Shown: piece after piece, positions 57,559-64,000 of the stretch
How positions within the stretch are numbered: position 1 is the stretch's first letter
Layout: each line of letters starts with the position of its first letter
NCBI RefSeq assembly: GCF_001544075.1
Contig: NZ_BCNT01000012.1
Span: 1-64,000, forward strand
DNA: 64,000 bases
Source: Comamonas terrae
Lineage (GTDB): Bacteria > Pseudomonadota > Gammaproteobacteria > Burkholderiales > Burkholderiaceae_C
Direction of reading: 5' to 3'
Translations under genes and position numbers: made by a program
The notes under the pieces: model-generated
Database searches by the model: none
The model's input: the letters and a program-made list of their open reading frames with translations, nothing else
Told to the model about the DNA's origin: nothing

Positions 57559-59688
57559 ATGTCTTATTTAGTGCTCGCTCGCAAATACCGGCCCCGAACC
57601 TTCTCCGAAATGGTGGGGCAGGAGCACGTCGTGCAGGCCCTGACCAATGCGCTCACGCAGCAGCGCCTGCACCATGCCTACCTGTTCACGGGAACGCGCG
57701 GCGTGGGCAAGACCACGGTGTCGCGCATCCTGGCCAAGTCGCTCAATTGCCAGGGCGCCGATGGCAATGGCGGAATCACTGCCACGCCTTGCGGGATCTG
57801 CGCAGCCTGCACTGAAATCGATAGCGGACGGTTTCCGGACTACACCGAACTCGACGCGGCCTCCAACCGTGGCGTGGACGAGGTGCAGAGCCTGCTGGAG
57901 CAGGCGGTGTACAAGCCGGTGCAGGGGCGCTTCAAGGTCTTCATGATCGACGAAGTGCACATGCTCACGAACACGGCATTCAACGCCATGCTCAAGACGC
58001 TGGAAGAGCCGCCCGAATACCTGAAGTTCGTGCTGGCCACGACGGATCCGCAGAAGGTACCGGTTACCGTGCTTTCGCGTTGCCTGCAGTTCAACCTGCG
58101 GCCCATGGCGCCCGAGACCGTGCTCGAGCACCTGACCCAGGTGCTGGCCAGGGAAAACGTGCCTGCCGAGTCCCAGGCGCTGCGCCTGCTGTCGCGCGCC
58201 GCGCGCGGCTCCATGCGCGATGCGCTGAGCCTGACCGACCAGGCGATTGCGTTCGGCAGCGGCCAGCTGCAGGAAGCTGCGGTGCGCCAGATGCTGGGCA
58301 GCGTGGACCGCAGCCATGTGTTCAGGCTGATCGATGCGCTGGCGGGCGGCGACGGCCGCACGGTGGTGGAGACCGCGGAGCAGCTGCGCCACAACGGCCT
58401 GTCGGCCGCCTCCACCCTGGAGGAAATGTGTGCGGTTCTGCAGCGCATGGCCGTGCTGCAGGCCGTGCCCGGCATGGCGCCGGATGCCAGCGATCCGGAA
58501 GCCGCCGAGGTGGCGCGCCTGGCGCAGCGGATGCCGCGCGACGAGACGCAGCTGCTCTACAGCATCTGCCTGCATGGCCGCACCGAGCTGGGCCTCGCAC
58601 CCGACGAATATGCAGCGCTGACCATGGCGCTGCTGCGGCTGCTGGCCTTCAAGCCGCAGGACTTCGTGCCTTCCGTGCAGCCTTCCGACGACCAAGCCGC
58701 CGCCGACGGCACGGCTGAAAAAAAAACTCCGCAGCTGAGTAGGCCTGCCGAGGCCGAGCCGGTATCTGCGCCGGCGTCCACGGCTGCTCCTGCAATGGCG
58801 CCCGTGGCTGTGCCTCCCGTGTCCGCGATCAGGTCGGCGGCGTCCGCTGCGGCGGCCACACCCCAGCCGCCGGTGGCTGAAATCCGCATTGCATCGGTTC
58901 AACCCGAAGCGGTGTCTGCAAAGGCTGCTGTGCCTGCCGCCCAACCGGAGCCTGTGGCGGAGGTCGTGGTTTCGCTGGCAGAGCCCGAGCAGCATGCGGA
59001 GCTGGATAAGCCCGAGGCAGCGCCGGCATCGGCTTGCGATGTGGAGCAGCCAGAGGCACAAGCCGAAGACTCGGCTGCAGAGGCGCCCGAAGAGTCCGAA
59101 GAGCCGGGCCCTGGCGATGGCGCCTGGGCGGGCATGCCCGACGAGGCCTGGGCCGACGAGGGGCGCTGGAGCGATGACGCCGATGTGGATGTGGGCCTGC
59201 CCGCGGATGCCCAGCCTTTGCCAATGCATGCCGATGCGCAAGAGCCGGCCGCGCCGGCCTCCGCGCAGCCCGTGCCCCAGGTGGAGCGCACGGAACTCGG
59301 CGATGTCTGGCAGGCCGTGGTGCAGCAGCTGGACGAGGCGCAGGCCATCGTGGCGCTGGGCCGTCAGCTGGCGCTGCAGTCCCAGCTCGTGGCCCGCGAC
59401 GGCGATCTGTGGACGCTGCGCGTGGAGACCAATTCGCTCAACCAGGCCGGTGCCCGCGAGCGCCTGCGCGCCGCGCTGGAGGCAGCCGGCCATGCGCGAC
59501 AATTGCAGGTGGAGCAAGGTGCCGTGACCGATACGCCGGCGCGTCGCCAGGCGGTCATCGCCCACATGCGCCAGCGCATTGCCGAAGAGATCGTGACAAG
59601 CAATACCCTGGTGCAGAAGCTGGTGCGCGAACATGGCGCGAAGATCGTGCCGGGCAGCATCAAGCCTGTATCCATCCAGCCTGAATAA
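57559..59688 (+). CDS. dnaX: DNA polymerase III subunits tau and gamma
   Basis: DnaX is the clamp-loader ATPase; full-length tau also ties polymerase to helicase. The 709-residue protein has Walker A GTRGVGKTT near 46-54 and a zinc module (CQGADG then CGICAAC). DEVHMLTNTAFNAMLKTLEEPPE and the arginine finger region VLSRCLQFNLRP follow. After residue 380 comes an Ala/Pro/Glu-rich linker, and the tau C-terminal domain begins near 570 (WQAVVQQLDEAQAIVALG). A run of nine A at 58718-58726 with a TAG in the -1 frame at 58740-58742 could give a gamma form of about 394 residues. Confidence 0.96.
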   Translation: MSYLVLARKYRPRTFSEMVGQEHVVQALTNALTQQRLHHAYLFTGTRGVGKTTVSRILAKSLNCQGADGNGGITATPCGICAACTEIDSGRFPDYTELDAASNRGVDEVQSLLEQAVYKPVQGRFKVFMIDEVHMLTNTAFNAMLKTLEEPPEYLKFVLATTDPQKVPVTVLSRCLQFNLRPMAPETVLEHLTQVLARENVPAESQALRLLSRAARGSMRDALSLTDQAIAFGSGQLQEAAVRQMLGSVDRSHVFRLIDALAGGDGRTVVETAEQLRHNGLSAASTLEEMCAVLQRMAVLQAVPGMAPDASDPEAAEVARLAQRMPRDETQLLYSICLHGRTELGLAPDEYAALTMALLRLLAFKPQDFVPSVQPSDDQAAADGTAEKKTPQLSRPAEAEPVSAPASTAAPAMAPVAVPPVSAIRSAASAAAATPQPPVAEIRIASVQPEAVSAKAAVPAAQPEPVAEVVVSLAEPEQHAELDKPEAAPASACDVEQPEAQAEDSAAEAPEESEEPGPGDGAWAGMPDEAWADEGRWSDDADVDVGLPADAQPLPMHADAQEPAAPASAQPVPQVERTELGDVWQAVVQQLDEAQAIVALGRQLALQSQLVARDGDLWTLRVETNSLNQAGARERLRAALEAAGHARQLQVEQGAVTDTPARRQAVIAHMRQRIAEEIVTSNTLVQKLVREHGAKIVPGSIKPVSIQPE
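58718..58752 (+). promoter_or_regulatory. dnaX slippery site and -1 stop
   Basis: Nine consecutive A (58718-58726) follow GCTG. In the zero frame the reading is GAA AAA AAA ACT; in the -1 frame AAC TCC GCA GCT GAG is followed by TAG (58740-58742). GGCCT (58742-58746) and AGGCC (58751-58755) can form a small hairpin just after the stop. E. coli makes gamma by ribosomal frameshifting and Thermus by transcriptional slippage on nine A; either could act here. Confidence 0.7.
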
Positions 59689-59727
59689 GGCGTTTCGTTT
59701 TTCCCCCTGAAAGAAGAAGGAATTCAC

Positions 59728-60060
59728 ATGTTCAACAAAGGACAACTCGCCGGTTTGATGAAGCAAGCCCAGGCCATGCAGGACAACCTCAAGAAGGCGC
59801 AGGAAGAGCTGGGCAACATCGAGGTCGAGGGCGAGTCCGGCGCGGGCCTGGTCAAGGTCGTGATGACCTGCAAGCACGATGTCAAGCGCATCACCATCGA
59901 CCCCAGCCTGCTGGCCGAGGACAAGGACATGCTGGAGGATCTGGTGGCCGCCGCCTTCAACGCCGCCGTGCGCAAGGCCGAGGAAACCTCCAATGAGAAG
60001 ATGAGCAAGATCACCGCCGGCATGCCTGGCCTGCCCGGCGGCATGAAGTTCCCCTTTTAA
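59728..60060 (+). CDS. ybaB: YbaB/EbfC family nucleoid-associated protein
   Basis: The 110-residue protein begins [29 protein letters not shown], the coiled-coil helix of the YbaB/EbfC fold. A short beta-sheet ([31 protein letters not shown]) and a C-terminal helix follow. It binds DNA as a dimer and lies between dnaX and recR in most bacteria. GAAGAAGGAATTCAC precedes the ATG at 59728. The Met- and Gly-rich tail ([12 protein letters not shown]) is typical. Confidence 0.94.
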   Translation: MFNKGQLAGLMKQAQAMQDNLKKAQEELGNIEVEGESGAGLVKVVMTCKHDVKRITIDPSLLAEDKDMLEDLVAAAFNAAVRKAEETSNEKMSKITAGMPGLPGGMKFPF

Positions 60061-60225
60061 CGGCGGCCAGCACAAGCCTTGATACTTCGTTGCGTGACCT
60101 TGCCGCACCTTTGGTGCTGTCTGCGGTCACGCGCCTCGTCTCCAGCGCGAATCTGCGATTCGCTGGCTTGTGTCGACCGCTTTGAGTGCGGGGTGGACAT
60201 CAGCGCCGCACGGCAAAGTAGACAG

Positions 60226-60256
60226 GCGATCTGCGCAGTGGCAGATCGCTTTTTTT
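60226..60256 (+). terminator. rho-independent terminator just upstream of recR
   Basis: GCGATCTGC (60226-60234) pairs with GCAGATCGC (60241-60249) around GCAGTG, followed by seven T (60250-60256). Only 25 bases remain before the recR start, too few for a separate promoter. Confidence 0.88.
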
Positions 60257-60281
60257 CTGGTGAGTGAGAAAGGACAAGCCC

Positions 60282-60872
60282 GTGTCGGACGTGCAATCTC
60301 TGGATGCCTTGATCGAAGCATTGCGCCGCCTGCCGGGCGTGGGCATCAAGTCGGCGCAGCGCATGGCTTTCCATCTGCTGCAGCGCGACCAGGGCGGGGC
60401 GCTGCAGCTGGCCCGGGCGCTGGAGTCGGCCGTGCAGTCGGTGCACCACTGCGAGCGCTGCCACACCTTTACCGAAGGCCGTATCTGCTCCATCTGCGAG
60501 GATGCGGGCCGCGACGCGGCGCGGCTTTGCGTGGTGGAGGCGCCGGCCGATCTGGCCGCGATGGAGCGCACCGGTGCCTACCAGGGCTATTACTACGTGC
60601 TGATGGGACGCCTGTCGCCGCTGGACGGCGTGGGGCCCAAGGAGATCGGCATGAAGCAGCTGCTCGAACGCGCCTGCGACGGACGTGTGCAGGAGGTGAT
60701 TCTCGCGACCAGCTTCACGGCCGAGGGTGAGGCCACGGCCCATGCTATTCAAGAGGCGCTGAAGGCGCGCGGCATCCTGGTCACGCGGCTGGCGCGCGGC
60801 GTGCCGATCGGCAGCGAGCTGGAATATGTGGACCTGGGCACGATTGCCCACGCGCTGGTGGACAGACGCTGA
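60282..60872 (+). CDS. recR: recombination protein RecR
   Basis: RecR, with RecO and RecF, loads RecA at gaps. The 196-residue protein starts at a GTG (60282; AAAGGA at 60269-60274). It has the helix-hairpin-helix [17 protein letters not shown] and a four-cysteine zinc finger ([16 protein letters not shown]). The Toprim domain ([36 protein letters not shown]) and a C-terminal [16 protein letters not shown] follow. A GTG at 60264 is in frame but upstream of the ribosome site. It follows dnaX-ybaB but sits behind a strong terminator. Confidence 0.96.
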   Translation: MSDVQSLDALIEALRRLPGVGIKSAQRMAFHLLQRDQGGALQLARALESAVQSVHHCERCHTFTEGRICSICEDAGRDAARLCVVEAPADLAAMERTGAYQGYYYVLMGRLSPLDGVGPKEIGMKQLLERACDGRVQEVILATSFTAEGEATAHAIQEALKARGILVTRLARGVPIGSELEYVDLGTIAHALVDRR

Positions 60873-60879
60873 AGCCTTT

Positions 60880-60960
60880 GCATTTTGATAGCTGCTAGCG
60901 CTGGTGTAGCCAGGTTTTTGCAGGGATATGTTTGTAAAACGCAGGCAGCTATAGCGGTAG
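60880..60960. repeat. dispersed repeat copy and decayed flank after recR
   Basis: CATTTTGATAGCTGCTAGCG (60881-60900) is an inverted relative of the repeat at 4717-4747, whose reverse complement reads CTATTTTGATAGCTGCAAGC. A second, weaker half (GCAGCTATAGCGGTAG) lies at 60945-60960. The stretch is AT-rich compared with its flanks and has no gene. Confidence 0.55.
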
Positions 60961-60979
60961 ATGCTATGGAGTTTGAATG

Positions 60980-61018
60980 AAAAAGGCCCGCGCCATGGCA
61001 TGGCGCGGGCCTTTTTTT
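60980..61018. terminator. bidirectional terminator between recR and mltD
   Basis: AAAAAGGCCCGCGCCAT (60980-60996) and ATGGCGCGGGCCTTTTT (61000-61016) form a perfect 17-bp stem with a three-base loop. A and T runs on either side serve both converging genes. Confidence 0.9.
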
Positions 61019-61054
61019 GCTTCGCTTTCTCTCCGCCGGCACGCCGGCAAAGGC

Positions 61055-62578
61055 TTAGCGGCGCTTGACCTTGGAGGGCTGGCCGCCGCGCGGCGCCGGT
61101 GCGTTCTTGCCGCCGCGCGGTTGCGGCTGCGCGGCGGCCTTGGCGGGCGCACGGGCCACGGCTCGGCCGCCCCGGGCGGCATGCGCCGCCGGTGCGGAGG
61201 CGCGAGCCACGCCGGTGCGCACGGGCAGGTAGGCGACCAGGGACTGCCCGGCCTTGAGCGTGGCCGTGGATTTCAGGTCGTTCCAGTCGGCCAGGTTGGA
61301 GACACTCACGCCGTAGCGGCTGGCCACGCTCACCAGCGTGTCGTGGCGGCGGGCCTTGACCGTGGTGCGGCGGGTGACGATCTCTGGAGCGAAGGAGATC
61401 TGGCCGTTGTCGGCCACATGGCCGGCCACATCGGCCCGCACATTGGCGCCGCGCGGCACCATCAGCGCCGAGCCGGCCTTGATCAGCATGCGCGGCGGGA
61501 TGTTGTTGATGGCGCGCAGATCGGCCTCGCCCAGGCCCACGCGCTGGGCAGCCTCGGCCACGCTGATGGTCGAAGGCACGGTCCACACGGTCCAGCTGGC
61601 GAACTGGCCGTCGTTGTAGGCCTGCAGGTTGCGGCGGAAGATCTTGGCGTTGTCCCAGGGCAGCAGGATCTGCGGCGTGCCGGCCGCGAAGATCACCGGC
61701 TTGTGGAAACCGGGATTGAGGGCCTTGAAGTCCTTGACGCTCACGTCGGCCAGCTTGGCCACCAGCTCCACGTCGATGTCATGGGTGATGCTCACCGCCT
61801 GGAAGTAGGGGTGGTTCTCGATCACCGGCAGCTCGGTGTTGAAGTTCTCGGGGTGGGCCACGATGTTCTTCACGGCCTGCAGCTTGGGCACGTACATGCG
61901 GGTTTCGGCCGGCATCTGCAGGTCGGTATAGCCGGTGGGCAGGCCCAGCTTCTCGTTGCGCTTGATGGCCCGGCCCACGCTGCCCTCGCCCCAGTTGTAG
62001 GCGGCCAGGGCCAGGTGCCAGTCGCCGAACATGTCGTAGAGCTTTTGCAGATAGTCCAGGGCCGCGCGCGTGGAGGCCAGCACATCGCGGCGGTCGTCGC
62101 GGAAGGCGTTCTGCTTGAGCTCGAAGTAGTTGCCCGTGGCCGGCATGAACTGCCACATGCCGGCGGCCTTGGCGCTGGAGACGGCCTGCGGGTTGAACGC
62201 GCTTTCGATGAAGGGCAGCAGGGCCAGTTCGGTAGGCATGCCGCGGCGTTCGAGTTCCTCCACGATGTGGAAGAGGTATTTGCTCGAGCGTTCCGTCATG
62301 CGCTGGATGTAGTCGGGCCGGGCCGCATACCACTGCTCGCGGTCGCGCACCAGGTCCTGGTCCAGGTCGGGCATGGCAAAGCCGCGGCGTATGCGTACCC
62401 ACAGGTCGCCCGTGGCTTCCAGCGAAGCGACTTCGGAGCTGCTGATCTTGCCGCGGCTCAGGGGGGTCAGGGGACCGTCGGGGTACTTGGCATCGAGATT
62501 GCCGGAGGTGTTGCTGGTGGAGGCGCAACCTGCAAGCACGAGCAGGGATGCCAGCAACAGGGAATGTAGAAATTTCAT
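61055..62578 (-). CDS. mltD: membrane-bound lytic murein transglycosylase D, LysM-containing
   Basis: MltD cleaves peptidoglycan glycan strands, forming anhydro ends. The 507-residue lipoprotein has a lipobox LVLAGC with Cys18. The SLT catalytic domain has its Glu near residue 125 in LLPFIESAFNPQAVS, followed by AAGMWQFMPATG and LAAYNWGEGSVGRAI. Two LysM peptidoglycan-binding modules lie near 340-385 and 400-450 (KARRHDTLVSVASRYGVSVSNLADWN). The tail is Ala/Arg/Gly-rich. The ATG at 62578 overlaps the gloB stop; an ATG six codons upstream is in frame. It forms a pair with gloB, a common arrangement. Confidence 0.94.
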   Translation of the reverse strand: MKFLHSLLLASLLVLAGCASTSNTSGNLDAKYPDGPLTPLSRGKISSSEVASLEATGDLWVRIRRGFAMPDLDQDLVRDREQWYAARPDYIQRMTERSSKYLFHIVEELERRGMPTELALLPFIESAFNPQAVSSAKAAGMWQFMPATGNYFELKQNAFRDDRRDVLASTRAALDYLQKLYDMFGDWHLALAAYNWGEGSVGRAIKRNEKLGLPTGYTDLQMPAETRMYVPKLQAVKNIVAHPENFNTELPVIENHPYFQAVSITHDIDVELVAKLADVSVKDFKALNPGFHKPVIFAAGTPQILLPWDNAKIFRRNLQAYNDGQFASWTVWTVPSTISVAEAAQRVGLGEADLRAINNIPPRMLIKAGSALMVPRGANVRADVAGHVADNGQISFAPEIVTRRTTVKARRHDTLVSVASRYGVSVSNLADWNDLKSTATLKAGQSLVAYLPVRTGVARASAPAAHAARGGRAVARAPAKAAAQPQPRGGKNAPAPRGGQPSKVKRR

Positions 62579-63351
62579 CAAAAAACGTTTTTCCATTGGC
62601 GCAAGGCGGCCAGCACGCTGGCCGGGCTTTGCGTTTGTACCTGAGGGTCGAAGCGGGCCGCCGCGGCAATCACCTGCGCCTGCCGGGTGCGCAGAAAGGG
62701 ATTGATCTCGCGCTCGGTCTGCATGGTGGAGGGCAATGTCGGCCGACCGGCCTGTCTCAGCGCCTGGCAGTGCTCCAGGTACTGAGCAAGCTGGGCGTTG
62801 TTTGGTTCAACCGCCTGCGCAAATCGCAGGTTAGAAAGTGTGTATTCATGCGCACAGCACACTTGCGTGTCGCCGGGCAGCGCGGCCAGTGCGGCCAGCG
62901 AATCCTGCATCTGCGCGGGCGTGCCCTCGAACAGCCGCCCGCAGCCGCCCGAGAACAGGGTGTCGCCGCAGAACAGCACGGGCTGCGCCAGCGCGTGGGT
63001 GCTGTAATAGGCGATATGGCCGCTGGTGTGGCCCGGCACGTCAATCACCTGCCAGGGGCCGCCCAGCAGCCGGACCTCGTCGCCGCCCTGCACGCGCTGC
63101 ACGGGTTCGGGCAGCTGCTCATGGGCCGGCCCCCAGACCGGAGCCCGGCAGGCCTGGCGCAGAGCCGCCACGCCGCCGGTGTGATCGGCATGGTGGTGGG
63201 TGACTAAAATGCCCTGCAGTTCAAGACCCCGCTGGCGCAGCACCTGCAGCACAGGTTCTGCGTCGCCAGGATCGACAACCACGGCTTGGCGCCCGTCATG
63301 GAGCAGCCAGATGTAGTTGTCGGAAAATGCGGGAATGGGCAATAGGTTCAT
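62578..63351 (-). CDS. gloB: hydroxyacylglutathione hydrolase (glyoxalase II)
   Basis: GloB hydrolyses S-lactoylglutathione to lactate and glutathione, the second step of methylglyoxal detoxification. The 257-residue protein from the ATG at 63351 has the metallo-beta-lactamase metal motif THHHADHTGG at residues 51-60. VIDVPGHTSGHIAYY, LFCGDTLFSGGCGRLFEG, and CAHEYTLSNLRFA supply further ligands. A TTG three codons upstream is also in frame. A TATAAT sits only about ten bases before the ATG, so the mRNA may have almost no leader. It is divergent from the methyltransferase. Confidence 0.94.
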   Translation of the reverse strand: MNLLPIPAFSDNYIWLLHDGRQAVVVDPGDAEPVLQVLRQRGLELQGILVTHHHADHTGGVAALRQACRAPVWGPAHEQLPEPVQRVQGGDEVRLLGGPWQVIDVPGHTSGHIAYYSTHALAQPVLFCGDTLFSGGCGRLFEGTPAQMQDSLAALAALPGDTQVCCAHEYTLSNLRFAQAVEPNNAQLAQYLEHCQALRQAGRPTLPSTMQTEREINPFLRTRQAQVIAAAARFDPQVQTQSPASVLAALRQWKNVF

Positions 63352-63361
63352 GGGCTGCAAA

Positions 63362-63367
63362 ATTATA
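63362..63367 (-). promoter_or_regulatory. gloB -10 element
   Basis: TATAAT on the minus strand ends 11 bases from the gloB ATG. A start six or seven bases downstream would leave a leader of four or five bases. The -35 is poor (GAATCC). Confidence 0.45.
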
Positions 63368-63370
63368 GGG

Positions 63371-64000
63371 ATGCATCACTGGACGGATTCTGCCCTGGGG
63401 CACTATCTCCTGGAGTGGGAGCAGCAACGCTGCGACGAGGCGGTGGCCGATATTTTCGGCTACCACAGCGTGCAGCTGGGCCTGCCCATGCTACAGGGAC
63501 TGCGTGCCAACCGCATGCCGCACCGCTGGCTGGCACTGGACAACTGCGCCGATCTGGAAGCCGCGCCATCCGCGGCCGCGGGCTCCGCGGCGCCACCGGC
63601 CGGGCCGGCCCAGGAGTTCTCGCCCGTGCCGGCCGCTCTGGTGGCCGATGCCCGGGCCCTGCCTTTTTCCGAGGCCAGCCTCGACCTGGTGCTGATGCCG
63701 CATACGCTGGAGACTTCGCCCGACCCCCACGCCGCGCTGCGCGAAGCCGCGCGCGTGCTGGTGCCCGAAGGGCGGCTGGTGGTCTGCGGCCTCAATCCGG
63801 CCAGCCTGCTGGGCCTGCAGCGCCGCGCCGAGCGCGGCACGGCCTATCTGCCCGACCTGAGCTGGGGCATTGGCTACTGGCGGCTGCGCGACTGGCTGCG
63901 GCTGCTGGACTTCGAGATCGAAGCCGTGCAATTTGGCTGTTATCGTCCTGCCACGCAAAGCGCGCAGTGGCTGGGCCGCTGGGAGTTCATGGACCGGGTG
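63371..64000 (+). CDS. class I SAM-dependent methyltransferase, cut by window end
   Basis: The visible 210 residues begin MHHWTDSALGHYLLEWEQQ and show a Methyltransferase_11-type arrangement. VADARALPFSEASLDLVLMPHTLE is the acidic motif and post-motif strand; HAALREAARVLVPEGRLVVCGLNPASL follows. The region equivalent to motif I is altered (ADIFGYHSVQLGLP and LALDNC), as in the yafS-like group found beside gloB. The substrate is unknown. The start ATG at 63371 is only 20 bases from the gloB start on the other strand. The 3' end lies outside the window. Confidence 0.82.
   Translation, partial: MHHWTDSALGHYLLEWEQQRCDEAVADIFGYHSVQLGLPMLQGLRANRMPHRWLALDNCADLEAAPSAAAGSAAPPAGPAQEFSPVPAALVADARALPFSEASLDLVLMPHTLETSPDPHAALREAARVLVPEGRLVVCGLNPASLLGLQRRAERGTAYLPDLSWGIGYWRLRDWLRLLDFEIEAVQFGCYRPATQSAQWLGRWEFMDRV

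Overview
The window is a high-GC chromosomal segment of a betaproteobacterium, most probably a member of the Comamonadaceae (Delftia/Comamonas/Acidovorax group). The grounds are the gene order rpsB-tsf-pyrH-frr-uppS-cdsA-dxr-rseP-bamA-ompH-lpxD-fabZ-lpxA-lpxB-rnhB, an RNase R without the N-terminal helix-turn-helix, a type B L31, a Kdo 3-hydroxylase homologue, and short dispersed repeats with the core GCGCTTNCAGCTATNAAAATAG. The genus is inferred from general knowledge, not from a search. Nearly all of the window is conserved housekeeping chromosome; the one clear mobile element is a group II intron.

Layout. 1-6145: an AT-rich left edge, tRNA-Leu(CAG), rnr, then nnr (NAD(P)HX repair) and an amidase on the minus strand. 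6150-21816: a long plus-strand run from translation factors (rpsB, tsf, frr) through UMP kinase and isoprenoid/phospholipid precursors (uppS, cdsA, dxr) to outer-membrane assembly (rseP, bamA, ompH) and lipid A synthesis (lpxD, fabZ, lpxA, lpxB), ending in rnhB and a SpoU-type RNA methyltransferase. 21850-28532: carAB, greA, a DUF4149-like membrane protein and kdoO. 28600-35150: a minus-strand glycosyltransferase and YhbY-like protein, then rlmE, ftsH, folP and glmM on plus.

35280-46660 is a phosphate block: ppk1 and the convergent ppx, then pstS-pstC-pstA-pstB-phoU-phoB-phoR. Pho-box-like direct repeats with an 11-bp period lie upstream of both ppk1 and pstS. This ties polyphosphate synthesis and high-affinity phosphate uptake to the PhoR/PhoB system encoded at the end of the block.

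46676-55075 is on the minus strand: trxA, rho, a complete group II intron (about 50293-52774) between rho and rpmE2, then a large multi-pass membrane protein overlapping a MATE-family transporter by four bases. About 370 bp between the rho terminator and the intron matches no gene but can fold. 55363-64000 holds a flavoprotein, a GNAT acetyltransferase, the 4.5S/SRP RNA gene, dnaX (with a nine-A slippery run and an early -1 stop), a YbaB/EbfC protein, recR, and mltD-gloB divergent from a methyltransferase cut by the window end.

I found no CRISPR array, prophage, toxin-antitoxin pair or defence island. The points most worth a second look are RNA-level: a closed leader before rpsB, a terminator-like hairpin in the greA leader, the dnaX slippage site, a terminator immediately before recR, the unexplained folded stretch beside the intron, and the dispersed repeat that has become coding sequence inside lpxB.
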